From Enterobacter ludwigii (GTDB lineage: Bacteria; Pseudomonadota; Gammaproteobacteria; Enterobacterales; Enterobacteriaceae): a stretch of DNA of 64,000 nucleotides. A program made the position numbers and the translations under genes. Shown here piece by piece: positions 15,328-23,947 of the stretch (positions within the stretch are counted from its first letter, which is position 1; every line of letters begins with the position of its first letter). The notes under the pieces are model-generated. The model had not been told where the DNA came from. It worked only from the letters and a program-made list of their open reading frames with translations, and searched no databases. The DNA is taken from contig CEFQ01000005.1 of assembly GCA_900068845.1 (NCBI GenBank), forward strand, positions 434,001 through 498,000, in the 5' to 3' direction.

Positions 15328-18300
15328 TCATTCTCTCGCGCGGCGCTGGGTCTGTAGGTTGTCAGTAATAGCCCTACTGGCTGGGCCGCCTTGGTTCATG
15401 TCGGCAATGAATGCTGTAATCGTCCAACCGCCATTTCCATCAGACTGAGCCTGCGCATCAACAGTCGCAGAGGTGTAGTTCTGGATATTAATTACCACTC
15501 CACCGCTGGCTGATGCGCCACCGCCTGAGCTCAGGTCTTTATTGCTGATAACAGAACCGTTATCGCCTGGAATCATGTATTGGCTGCCATTACTTGCCCG
15601 GTAGATTTCAGGCATTCCGCCCTCGCCCACCTGATACATTGACCCAGCGGATACCGGCCCGCCGTTCTTACGCTTGCCAGCTATCGAGCCTGACAACGCC
15701 ATAACGCCGAGCAATGCCGCCAGACCAACTACTGCAGCGCCACCAAACGAACCAATGGATGCCACCAGTGCCGCCGGAGTCCATGCTGCCAGCGTTACGC
15801 CAGCTGCAGTTGTGCTGGCAGCTGTAGTGGTCGCAGTACCAGCAACAGAAGCTGCCGTGGTAGTGGCAACAGCGGTTGTTTGGGCTGCTGAACCCATCAC
15901 TGCGGATTTAACCCACTCAACGCCCATCTGAACGAAGGAATTGATAAGGCTGTTGATGGCGTTACTTGCAAGAGATGACATTGCCTCTTCAGCCGTCATG
16001 CTGCCGGTAACCATTCCGGTGAAAGCATTGGAAGCATTGCCTGCCAGAGAATCAAATGACGCAGCCACTGCCTCGTTACCAACGCTCTGGTTGCGCCACA
16101 TCGTCCACATTGCAGCTGTGCGCTGCTGCTCGTACTGCGTATTCAGAGAATTACGCAAGGCGAGGCTTTGCTGCTCAGTAAGGACTTTTTGGTTCTCGAA
16201 CTGCTGGATTAGCGCGAGTTTTTGAGCATTTTCATTGGCAAGTTGCTGCACAGGGTCGACTGTGCCGGCAGCGGCCTGCTGAGGGGTTACAACCTGATCG
16301 GCGCGGATTTTCGCAAGGTTTGTCTGGTGCTGCTGCTCCAGCTGCTCAGACGTCACGTTGTATTGCTCTTGGCTGATTTTTTTCGCGGACATCGCAGCAT
16401 TCAGATCGTCTACGTCCTGTTTGTAGCTCGCGTTCTCTTTGGCTTCCGGCAGTAGCTTCTCAGCTGCAGCTTGGGCGCGAATTGCATTACCAGTGTCCCA
16501 TTTAGCGGCGGCATACTTGCCTGCCAGCGCAATATCTTCCTTAGTTGCAGCGCTCCCAAGTGATTGCTGGGCCGTTAGAATAGCCTGCTCACGGCTCAGC
16601 TCTTTGGTGGAGTCACCAGCCAGTTCTGATTGCTGCTTGAGGTTGGCAAGCTTCTGAGCGATGGATTCGGCTTGCGTTTCGGCCTTCTTACCTTCAGCTA
16701 CTCCAGCGCGTGTCTCCTTGTTACGGTTTGCTTCGGCCTGCTGAAGGTCGTATTGCGCTCCAGCAAGCTCGCCAGCTGTGTTTATCTGGTTCTGGTTGCC
16801 GCCCTTTGTATTAGCCTCCATGCGTGCTTTGGTTACTGCGCGAAGGCGTTTATCAGTGATGGCCAGCAAAGCGTTTTCAGACTCGAGGTCTTTGTTGTAG
16901 GCATCTGCCTGATCGCTTCGCGGCAACTGCAAGCTGGTTGAGTTGAATTTCTCTTTCGCCCTGCTTGCAAAATCTATGGCATTGCCAAACTGATTCATCA
17001 GGCCTGAAGCAACGCCAGCAGCGTCGCCATCACGCTTAAGCAGGTCGATACCCTGCGCGAACGTGCCATTCAGCTGGGCGCGAAGAATGCCGGTCTTGCT
17101 AACAGTCTGGCTCAGTTTGTTTTGCGCTGCCTCATTCTGCGCCAGCAACTGAGTATGCTCGCTCTGTGCATCAGTCAACTCAGAGAGTGTCACCTTGTAG
17201 AGCAGGCTGCCTTCCTGAAGATAACTAAGCGTGCGTCGCAGGCGAGACTGTTGCAGTTCATTGGATTCAAGGCTGGACTGGTTATCCTTGATCGCATCTG
17301 CCTGTGCTTTGATGGATTTGGTGGCGTTGCCAATTTCAGCGGCAAGCTGAACCTGACTCATGCTCTTCATCTTGGCAATGACACCATCCAGCTTGTCAGC
17401 GAAGTCGATGCTCTCCTGACGAGCCTGCTGCATTTTCTGATAGAAATAGAAGATGCCTGCAGCGGCAATAACCGCTAGCCCTGCCGGGCCGCCAATCAAC
17501 GCCAGAGCGCCTTTGGCTAAACCGCTAATAGTGGTAGCCGCAGCAGCAGAAGCCGCAGCTGCTGTTCTGGTTGCTGCCGCTTCTGCCAGTTGCGCTTCTG
17601 CATATGCAGCCGAACGCTGAATGGCTACGGATTTAACGGCAACCAGATTTTCAAGCGCGAACGCCTCCGCCGCCGAACCTCTGGCAACGTTGTATTCAGT
17701 CTGAGCCAGCGCAAGGTTTGATAATGCCTGCTCTTTGTCGAGACCTGCTTTCAAAGCCGTGACGCGCGCGGCGTTAGCTGTAGCCGCTGCTGATTGGACT
17801 GTCGCTGCTGTCTGAGCCTTGGCCGCCAGTGAATCATCAATGCGGGCTTTGGTTGCCAGCGCCAGTGCGCCGACAAAACGACCGCCAAAGATAACGGCAG
17901 CGACAGCAATAGCATTTGCCACGATATCGAGATTCTGGCTGAGTGAAATCACGCCTTCGTTAAACACGCGAATTGAAGTGGAAACACTTGAACTTTCGCC
18001 GACGAATTTCGTGATGTTGTTGGTGGCGATCGTAAACGCCTGGCCCATTGTGGTCGTGGTGTTCGCAAATTCTTTTGCGATTGCGCTGCTCTGCTTGAGC
18101 AGACCATTAACTACCACTTCCGTTGTCAATTTCCCCTGTGCCGCCATGCCACGGAGTTGGCCAATGGTGACGCCAAGAGAATCGGCAAGTGCCACCGCAA
18201 GTCGGCTACCGTTCTCAGAAATGGAGTTAAATTCCTCACCGCGCAGAACTCCAGACGCCAGCGCCTGCGAAAGCTGCGTCATGGTTGAGCTGGCTTCTTC

Positions 18301-18789
18301 GGTAGTTGCACCTGAGACCGCAAGGCCTTTGTTGATGGTCGAGGTAAGTGTGATCAGGTCCTTGGTGCTTGTGCCTGCGCTGCGGGTCGCGCGCTCAAGG
18401 CGACCGTAAAGCGTTGCAGTTGCTGCCAAGCTGCTCATGGTGTTTTGTGATATGTCGAAAACACGCTGAGTAACTTCTACCAGTGATTCATTGGCGCGCA
18501 CGGAGTTGGCGAGCTTGTTATTGACCGTTACCCACTCGTTGCCATACGCAGCTACCTGCTGCACAGAAATGGCTGCTATTACACCCCGCGCAACCGCGCT
18601 CAGGCTGGACATGGTGCGCTGCATAGAAGCGACAGAGCGCTCCGTTCTGTTAACGCTGGCCTCCAGCCTTCCCATACCTCCGCCCATGCCATTCAGCGCG
18701 GCGTCTACTTCGCGGCGGGCCGCCAGCAGGCGAGCGGTATCCATATCCACTTCATAAATGATGCTGCCTGCGTTTAAAGTGCCTGCCAT
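15328..18789 (-). CDS. Tail tape measure protein
   Basis: 1153 residues, the longest gene of the tail operon. The N-terminal domain (MAGTLNAGSIIYEVDMDTARL) is of the tape-measure type, followed by alanine/glutamine-rich coiled coils (about 310-420 and 620-880), a hydrophobic segment near 430-450, and a C-terminal hydrophobic stretch (about 1000-1070). It sets tail length and probably forms the membrane channel. At about 1.5 angstrom per residue it would give a tail of roughly 170 nm. AATCCTTGGAGAATAG-type spacing places GGAGA before the start. Confidence 0.92.
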   Translation of the reverse strand: MAGTLNAGSIIYEVDMDTARLLAARREVDAALNGMGGGMGRLEASVNRTERSVASMQRTMSSLSAVARGVIAAISVQQVAAYGNEWVTVNNKLANSVRANESLVEVTQRVFDISQNTMSSLAATATLYGRLERATRSAGTSTKDLITLTSTINKGLAVSGATTEEASSTMTQLSQALASGVLRGEEFNSISENGSRLAVALADSLGVTIGQLRGMAAQGKLTTEVVVNGLLKQSSAIAKEFANTTTTMGQAFTIATNNITKFVGESSSVSTSIRVFNEGVISLSQNLDIVANAIAVAAVIFGGRFVGALALATKARIDDSLAAKAQTAATVQSAAATANAARVTALKAGLDKEQALSNLALAQTEYNVARGSAAEAFALENLVAVKSVAIQRSAAYAEAQLAEAAATRTAAAASAAAATTISGLAKGALALIGGPAGLAVIAAAGIFYFYQKMQQARQESIDFADKLDGVIAKMKSMSQVQLAAEIGNATKSIKAQADAIKDNQSSLESNELQQSRLRRTLSYLQEGSLLYKVTLSELTDAQSEHTQLLAQNEAAQNKLSQTVSKTGILRAQLNGTFAQGIDLLKRDGDAAGVASGLMNQFGNAIDFASRAKEKFNSTSLQLPRSDQADAYNKDLESENALLAITDKRLRAVTKARMEANTKGGNQNQINTAGELAGAQYDLQQAEANRNKETRAGVAEGKKAETQAESIAQKLANLKQQSELAGDSTKELSREQAILTAQQSLGSAATKEDIALAGKYAAAKWDTGNAIRAQAAAEKLLPEAKENASYKQDVDDLNAAMSAKKISQEQYNVTSEQLEQQHQTNLAKIRADQVVTPQQAAAGTVDPVQQLANENAQKLALIQQFENQKVLTEQQSLALRNSLNTQYEQQRTAAMWTMWRNQSVGNEAVAASFDSLAGNASNAFTGMVTGSMTAEEAMSSLASNAINSLINSFVQMGVEWVKSAVMGSAAQTTAVATTTAASVAGTATTTAASTTAAGVTLAAWTPAALVASIGSFGGAAVVGLAALLGVMALSGSIAGKRKNGGPVSAGSMYQVGEGGMPEIYRASNGSQYMIPGDNGSVISNKDLSSGGGASASGGVVINIQNYTSATVDAQAQSDGNGGWTITAFIADMNQGGPASRAITDNLQTQRRARE

Positions 18790-18805
18790 TCGCTATTCTC
18801 CGGGC

Positions 18806-18834
18806 ATAAAAAAACCCCGCCGGAGCGAGGTTTG
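18806..18834 (-). terminator. Rho-independent terminator before the tape measure gene
   Basis: Minus strand ACCTCGC-TCCG-GCGGGGTTTTTTT. Lying inside the late operon, it is expected to be read through by Q-modified polymerase. Confidence 0.7.
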
Positions 18835-18851
18835 TTATTTCAATGGTTTAA

Positions 18852-19526
18852 TCAGGCTACTTTTGCGAGTCTTTTGGCCTTTTTGGCAAGGTAATCATCC
18901 GCAACGGCATCGTACTCTTCGCGCGTGAATCCTTTCTGGTCCGGGTATTTGGCGTTCAACATGTGCTGAAATTCTGTCATGGTCAGACGCTCAGCCTCTT
19001 CCCTGCTGATGCCGAAGTGATTACGCGCGGCGCTGATGTATTCGAAGGCTGAAAACTCGGATGTTCCGGCGCTGTTCTCGTGTCGCTGTAGCTGGCGCAC
19101 CTTTGCTTTGCCGATGATGCCGTGAGTGATGAGAGATTGGGCGATGAGCAATATTTCAAAGTCACCCATATGGCCGGCGCGGCGCTTAAATGCCCTTCCT
19201 TTAGCTTTTGCCGGGCGAATCTCACCAATCAGCGGCGACAGGTCACTATCGCTACATGCCTCCATCACTGTTAGGGCTGCCATTAATGCGCGTTTGCCGT
19301 ATGAGCTAGTACGGATGTGCTCAATAAGCCAGGATGGAATGTGTCCGTATGCCGCTGCTGCACTCTCAATAAGCGGCGTCACCTCATCGCTATGCAGATC
19401 GTAAAACGCCTGCACTATCTCCTGTGGCTCACCAATACGCATCATGTTGGCAAACGATGGGCGGAACATGTAATCAGTGTCATGTGTTGATATCAGGCAC
19501 TCGCCAATCTCTTTCATCGGGGTCAT
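18852..19526 (-). CDS. DUF6246-like tail assembly protein
   Basis: 224 residues, soluble and largely helical, with a lysine-rich C-terminus (LAKKAKRLAKVA). It occupies the slot between tail tube and tape measure where tail-assembly chaperones (lambda G/GT) sit, and resembles proteins annotated DUF6246 in enteric phages. I see no obvious slippery sequence joining it to a second frame, and a terminator follows. Chaperone role is inferred. Confidence 0.6.
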   Translation of the reverse strand: MTPMKEIGECLISTHDTDYMFRPSFANMMRIGEPQEIVQAFYDLHSDEVTPLIESAAAAYGHIPSWLIEHIRTSSYGKRALMAALTVMEACSDSDLSPLIGEIRPAKAKGRAFKRRAGHMGDFEILLIAQSLITHGIIGKAKVRQLQRHENSAGTSEFSAFEYISAARNHFGISREEAERLTMTEFQHMLNAKYPDQKGFTREEYDAVADDYLAKKAKRLAKVA

Positions 19527-19585
19527 GAGTTAGTCCGGTAAAAATCATTTTCGGGGCCACCAGGTGGAAGCCCCTGAAATGGCAA

Positions 19586-20332
19586 TTACGAAGCGGTTAC
19601 GGTCACTGCGGTAGTGCCAACTTTCGCACCATCAGTTGTGGTGAACGTCGCGTTGCCAGTACCAGCCGCTACACCGGTGATAAGGCCTGATGTGCTGATA
19701 GTGAACTTAGATGTGTCGGAAGATGCCCACACACCAGACTTATCCGTCGCATCACTTGGAGCCACTGCAGCAGTTAACTGACGAGTGGCACCCACAGCGA
19801 CAGAAGTTGTAGCAGGGGTCAGCGTTACGCCCGTCACAGGCACTTCGTTATCGGTGTCTACAACCTGAATGGTGTCGGCATCAGCAACCTTGAACTCGGT
19901 AGAGAACGTGATGATGTCGTTTGTACCACCGTCAGAGCTCAATGCGTTGATCAGCATGTAGCCGATGAACGTAACCGGGCCGAACTCCATGCGCACCCAC
20001 AGCGTTGGCTGGCGAGTTGCCTGAATTTCTGTGTTGAAGTACTTAATCAGGCGACCAACTCCATACTGATCCAGTTTGTCATTGCGGCGCACCTCTCCCT
20101 CAAACGAGATGGTGAAGTCAGCATTAGTGACGATGTTCTCAACATAGCCTTTGGTGTCATCGGCATCGGAAGTCACGCTGTTCGGCGAGAAATCGAAGCC
20201 TTTACTGGTGCCAGCAGCCAGAGCTTTCCACTCCGACTCCTGCGGTACCGCATCGGCGCAACCATCGGCTACTTCGAGCACAATGGCGCGGCCAAACAAC
20301 TTTGTGTTGTCCGTTGGGCAATTTGCTGCCAT
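19586..20332 (-). CDS. Major tail tube protein with Ig-like C-terminal domain
   Basis: 248 residues. Residues 1-165 are the tube-forming domain (MAANCPTDNTKLFGRAIVLE...). Residues 166-248 (VPVTGVTLTPATTSVAVGATRQL...) form a bacterial Ig-like (Big_2) domain ending VTVTAS, which would decorate the tail surface. The same arrangement occurs in lambda gpV. Located upstream of the tape measure and downstream of the tail-terminator gene, as expected. Confidence 0.88.
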   Translation of the reverse strand: MAANCPTDNTKLFGRAIVLEVADGCADAVPQESEWKALAAGTSKGFDFSPNSVTSDADDTKGYVENIVTNADFTISFEGEVRRNDKLDQYGVGRLIKYFNTEIQATRQPTLWVRMEFGPVTFIGYMLINALSSDGGTNDIITFSTEFKVADADTIQVVDTDNEVPVTGVTLTPATTSVAVGATRQLTAAVAPSDATDKSGVWASSDTSKFTISTSGLITGVAAGTGNATFTTTDGAKVGTTAVTVTAS

Positions 20333-20358
20333 GGGTAATTCCTCTTTGGTGTTATCGG

Positions 20359-20742
20359 CTATTCGCCGTACTTGATTGCAAACTGAAGCCGATAGACCAG
20401 GCGGCCTTCGGTGGTGAGAACTGGCGCGGGAATTCCGCCGAAGTTTTCGATATAGCCGATACAGCGATCTGAAATAGAGTTGGTTTGGATGCTGCTAATA
20501 ATTTGCTGCACGCGCTCATCAACCGCGCCGTTGCCACCTTTCGCGCCGATCACGTCGACCATCACGTAATATTCGGCGCCCAATTCATCGCGGATTGGAG
20601 AACCGCCATTTGGCCTGAATACCATGAATGAGTCGGTCAATTTGCCGCTGTCATTCCAGACCAGCAATTGCGTGGTGAATCCAGCAGTCAGACCAACATC
20701 AACAAAGTGATTGCGAACGCGCGTATGCATTGGAGGGTTCAA
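20359..20742 (-). CDS. Tail terminator-like protein
   Basis: 127 residues (MNPPMHTRVRNHFVDVGLTAG...). Position directly before the tail tube gene and size fit the tail-terminator (lambda U-like) family that caps tail growth. It overlaps the stop of the gp10-like gene by 4 bases. Similarity to the family is by general pattern only (NDSGKLTDSFMVFRPNGGS). Confidence 0.6.
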   Translation of the reverse strand: MNPPMHTRVRNHFVDVGLTAGFTTQLLVWNDSGKLTDSFMVFRPNGGSPIRDELGAEYYVMVDVIGAKGGNGAVDERVQQIISSIQTNSISDRCIGYIENFGGIPAPVLTTEGRLVYRLQFAIKYGE

Positions 20743-21107
20743 AGTGACATCTCCTTGGCTATTACACGGTCAATCACATCGCGACTTTCTTCGAACCCTT
20801 TGGTCAGGAATTCTTTCTCAGCCGTTGCGCGACGGAACCGCTGCGGAATAGCCGGGTCATGCACGTAAGCTGCGTATGAAGCGGTGTAACCAACCCGCCC
20901 GGTGATGCGTGCACCGTTAACCACAATTTCGCGGAACTGGCTGTTGAGCAGGTATGACGTATCGATTGGCGTATAGATAGCGGCCTGTGATGCGCCGACG
21001 ATCATTGCGCTGGTGAGAGCGCGAACAACACGCCGGTCCTGAATGTTATCTATAGCTCGGTTAACGTTGCGTGAAATCTGCCTGATGCCTTTTACTTTCA
21101 CGCCCAT
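20739..21107 (-). CDS. HK97 gp10-like neck/tail-connector protein
   Basis: 122 residues beginning MGVKVKGIRQISRNVNRAID. Contains the family pattern of an N-terminal helix, APIDTSYL-like TPIDTSYLLNSQF, then VGYTASYAAYVHD, typical of HK97 gp10/lambda Z-like tail-completion proteins. Overlaps the next gene by 4 bases. Joins head and tail. Confidence 0.72.
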   Translation of the reverse strand: MGVKVKGIRQISRNVNRAIDNIQDRRVVRALTSAMIVGASQAAIYTPIDTSYLLNSQFREIVVNGARITGRVGYTASYAAYVHDPAIPQRFRRATAEKEFLTKGFEESRDVIDRVIAKEMSL

Positions 21108-21109
21108 AG

Positions 21110-21457
21110 TTACACTCCGGTAATTATCGCAAAATCGTCTGCTGTGCGCTCAAAGGTGTCTGCATAGCGAATTGCCTGCATAACCTCGTCGGCACCGGCC
21201 GCAATTGGGTCAGTGCTGTCAGAAACGCCAATGAGCAGGTAATCTCCAGTGTCAGCCAGCGCGTACTCTGTCCACACCGTGTTCTTGACGACCTTCTCGC
21301 CGCCGATGTCACCGAGGCGCTTTGAAAGCCCGCCCTGATAATCACAGGCAATCACCAGCGGCGCTTCGAACATCGGGTCGCCGTAATCATTGCTTGCGCC
21401 TGAGCGCTTCCAGATCGTCGCCTGAGCGGTGTATGACCAACTTGCTAAAGATGACAT
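21110..21457 (-). CDS. Head-tail connector (stopper-like) protein
   Basis: 115 residues, beta-rich, MSSLASWSYTAQATIWKRSG. The small size and beta-barrel-like composition, and the slot between head-completion protein and gp10-like protein, fit the head-closure/stopper family (HK97 gp7/SPP1 gp16 position). No motif is decisive. Confidence 0.5.
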   Translation of the reverse strand: MSSLASWSYTAQATIWKRSGASNDYGDPMFEAPLVIACDYQGGLSKRLGDIGGEKVVKNTVWTEYALADTGDYLLIGVSDSTDPIAAGADEVMQAIRYADTFERTADDFAIITGV

Positions 21458-21458
21458 G

Positions 21459-21626
21459 TCATTTCCTCCAACTGGTCACTGCGGGCTTCTCAGCAGCTAT
21501 GCGCGGGCAGTTAATCACCCATTCGCCACCGCTGTTCACGTAGCCGGTTGTCTGCCGGCCTTTTGAAGTTTTCACCCACACGCGCTCGAATGGCTTGGGC
21601 GGTTTTGATGCCGGTAGCCATTCCAT
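21459..21626 (-). CDS. Small DUF551-like protein in head-tail region
   Basis: 55 residues (MEWLPASKPPKPFERVWVKT... ending SWRK). ATG at 21626 shares its A with the preceding TGA stop (TGATG), and the stop lies one base before the next ATG region, so the operon spacing is ideal. W-L-P-x(n)-V-W-V pattern recalls DUF551 proteins, usually early phage genes; function unknown. Confidence 0.6.
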   Translation of the reverse strand: MEWLPASKPPKPFERVWVKTSKGRQTTGYVNSGGEWVINCPRIAAEKPAVTSWRK

Positions 21627-22003
21627 CAGCAGCCACCAATCACGTCGAAGAAGCCAACGCTTGTGCCAACGTCAATTGGCAGCAGCGTGGTGCACCCTGA
21701 TGTGTCCAGCGCCGCCAGAGTGTTGCGCATCGTCTTCACGTCGCCACTGTAATCGAACGATCGGGACGCCCCTGAAGGCGCTGACTGTGACTTGATGCGC
21801 TGACTGAAAGCGGTGATAGCCATTAGGGTGACGGCGTACACCTGAATCAGTGTCATGTCGCATTCATCGTAGCCAGCCGCCTCCAGGCACATGCTAATGC
21901 TGCCCAACTTGCAGAGGTAGGCATCAATCATGAAATCCGGGATGGAGTAACCCAGCGCAGATAACTGCTCTTTAACCTGCGCTGCCGTTATCTGCACTGC
22001 CAT
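21626..22003 (-). CDS. Head-tail adaptor protein
   Basis: 125 residues, helical, MAVQITAAQVKEQLSALGY with the paired-helix pattern of gp6/gp15-like head-completion adaptors that bind the portal ring. Its place directly behind the capsid genes supports this. Stop at 21626 is coupled to the small gene that follows. Confidence 0.62.
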   Translation of the reverse strand: MAVQITAAQVKEQLSALGYSIPDFMIDAYLCKLGSISMCLEAAGYDECDMTLIQVYAVTLMAITAFSQRIKSQSAPSGASRSFDYSGDVKTMRNTLAALDTSGCTTLLPIDVGTSVGFFDVIGGC

Positions 22004-22005
22004 GA

Positions 22006-22407
22006 TTACTTGTCCTTTTTAGTTGCTGCTGTCATCGCTACTTCTGCTTTGTCTGCGCGGTCCTTTGCTGCTGCAAGCTCAGTAGCGTGAGCGGTCTTCA
22101 GCTGCTCCAGCGCGTCGGCATGCTCTTTGTCTTTCGATTCAGCTGCATCTTGAGCTGTTTTCAGCTGCTCCAGCGCCTCATTAAGTTTCGACTGCAACAC
22201 TGAGGTATCTGTGCTGACCGGCGCGGATGGGGTAGCCACTTCGAAGGTCAGCTTCTCGCCTTTCTTCTCGGTGGCCTTTTCGGCTTTACCCTGAGCGATC
22301 CACTTTTCAGCGACCGAATCATCCACGTCATAAACCTGACCAGCCTCCAGTTTCTGGAAGCTGGCACCGGCAAAGAGGTTTGCTACCAATACCTTTACAA
22401 GTGCCAT
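22006..22407 (-). CDS. Coiled-coil head protein of unknown function
   Basis: 133 residues. The N-terminal 55 (MALVKVLVANLFAGASFQKL... VDDSVAEKWIAQGKAE) resemble a small capsid-associated beta domain. The rest (about 70-128) is a Lys/Ala/Glu/Gln-rich coiled coil with a repeated EQLKTA element. Located just behind the capsid gene. May be a minor capsid or assembly factor. Confidence 0.55.
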   Translation of the reverse strand: MALVKVLVANLFAGASFQKLEAGQVYDVDDSVAEKWIAQGKAEKATEKKGEKLTFEVATPSAPVSTDTSVLQSKLNEALEQLKTAQDAAESKDKEHADALEQLKTAHATELAAAKDRADKAEVAMTAATKKDK

Positions 22408-22416
22408 GTTTTTTCC

Positions 22417-23493
22417 TTAGCTCGAAGCGTGGATAACTGAGAAGTGACCAGCGATGTCCTGCTTGACCATCAGGCCAGCAGCGCCCCATGTGCGCCAGAT
22501 GTAGTCGCTGTTGTAGAATTGGCGAGGGTCGGCAACGGTGCCGAATGCCTGACCCACGATCGGAGCGATGACGCCGGCAGCCAGCGGAACGATTACGATT
22601 TCGTTGCCTGACAGCTCGGAGTCTTCTTTGATAGCTGAGATGCCAGCCAGTTTTGCGATTTCTTCCAGCACGGTACGCAGCGAGTTAACATCGAAATACT
22701 GTTCCCAGTTCGACATGATTTCGCTTGAGACGTACCAGGTCTGCTGACCGTATTGCAGGTTTTGCAGCTTCAGCACGTCACGCAGCGCAATCGCACCTGC
22801 ACGCATGGCTTTGACGTCAGTGCTGGTCGCAAAGTTAACGGTCAGCGTTACCTGGGCAACACGCTCATCGTGGCGCAAGCCCTTCCACGTTTTACCGTCG
22901 AAGTTGATGTAGTTGCCCGCTGCATCGCGGAAGCCTTCCCAGATGTAGTCAACATACTGACGGCGCACGTCATCAACTGAGCCAGCCTGAGCATCTGCCA
23001 GTGAAGACAATGCGGAACCTTTGTTGAATACCGGGTCGCGCCAGTTGAACTTGAAGCCGGAATCATGGATTGGAACCATGGTGCCATCGAAGGTGTAGCT
23101 CTTCGCATCCAGAGCCGCGCCAATCTGGCCGGACATTGAGGTGTGCGCCCAGCCACGGCCGCCAGTACGAGCGTACTCATACACGGACTCTTCCAGGCGA
23201 ACAGAGCGAGACAGCGGCATCAGGTCATTAAGCAGCGTGAACTCAGTGTTCGGCTCGAACTCTGACAACACGGTCTGGTCGTAGGCGCGGTACAGGCGAC
23301 GAATATCATCAACTGCATTGGTTGCATCAAGAACAGGTGCGTTAGCGGCCTCACCGCGCACGCGAGTGCGAGCGATGAAATCAGCCACTGCTTGAGCGCT
23401 GGAGTTACGGGCGAACTGCAATTCCTGAAACTGAGCAGTGTTAGCCTCAAGATTTCGCGTTTCAGTCGCCATACGGGTGGAGAATACAAACAT
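22417..23493 (-). CDS. Major capsid protein
   Basis: 358 residues from ATG at 23493 (MFVFSTRMATETRNLEAN), preceded by AAGGAGCACCG. The earlier in-frame ATG at 23598 has no such site and overlaps the upstream gene. Sequence such as RLYRAYDQTVLSEFEPNTEF and the C-terminal YIWRTWGAAGLMVKQDIAGH resembles major capsid proteins of enteric siphophage-like prophages with the HK97 fold. Position between cement protein and connectors agrees. Confidence 0.85.
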   Translation of the reverse strand: MFVFSTRMATETRNLEANTAQFQELQFARNSSAQAVADFIARTRVRGEAANAPVLDATNAVDDIRRLYRAYDQTVLSEFEPNTEFTLLNDLMPLSRSVRLEESVYEYARTGGRGWAHTSMSGQIGAALDAKSYTFDGTMVPIHDSGFKFNWRDPVFNKGSALSSLADAQAGSVDDVRRQYVDYIWEGFRDAAGNYINFDGKTWKGLRHDERVAQVTLTVNFATSTDVKAMRAGAIALRDVLKLQNLQYGQQTWYVSSEIMSNWEQYFDVNSLRTVLEEIAKLAGISAIKEDSELSGNEIVIVPLAAGVIAPIVGQAFGTVADPRQFYNSDYIWRTWGAAGLMVKQDIAGHFSVIHASS

Positions 23494-23503
23494 TCGGTGC
23501 TCC

Positions 23504-23944
23504 TTACTTAATGACAACGCGCAGGAGGTCACCTGCTGTCGCGATGGTGTATGGACGGTCTTCTTCCACGTAAGCGCGGACAGACTCGTCTGTTGCAACA
23601 GCTTTCACGCGACCATTGGCGATCGAGAGCGGCTGACCTTTTGTGTAGGTGCCGGTTGCAGCTGGTACGTTGAAGAACACACCCGGCGTTGGATGCATGG
23701 CTACAACCCACTCGCCAGCCAGGATGGTGTCATCAACCGTTTTGCAGCGAAGATAGTCATAGTTGGCGACATACAGGATTGCCGCTTCATTGCCGTCAAC
23801 CGATGCGGTGAATTTCTTCGTGGTGTTATCGAAAAAGCCAATAGTTCCGGCCTTGGTATCAGCTGCTGCCGCACCTTCTCGATGGAGTTGCGGGTTGGCA
23901 AAGATGCCGCCCGCGTGGATTACGTGCTTACCGTCTTTAGCCAT
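23504..23944 (-). CDS. Capsid cement/decoration protein
   Basis: 146 residues (MAKDGKHVIHAGGIFANPQL...), all-beta, with GEWVVAMHPTPGVFFNVPAA. It matches the DUF2190-like/structural cement pattern and sits between scaffold/protease and capsid genes, the usual place. Likely stabilises the expanded capsid. Confidence 0.72.
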   Translation of the reverse strand: MAKDGKHVIHAGGIFANPQLHREGAAAADTKAGTIGFFDNTTKKFTASVDGNEAAILYVANYDYLRCKTVDDTILAGEWVVAMHPTPGVFFNVPAATGTYTKGQPLSIANGRVKAVATDESVRAYVEEDRPYTIATAGDLLRVVIK

Positions 23945-23947
23945 TTC

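Noticed and set aside
17819..18409. Plus-strand 196-codon ORF inside the tape measure gene
   Set aside because: Antisense shadow of an Ala-rich gene with biased codons.
22417..23598. Capsid start at 23598
   Set aside because: Would overlap the cement gene by 95 bases without a ribosome binding site; 23493 has AAGGAG at the right distance.
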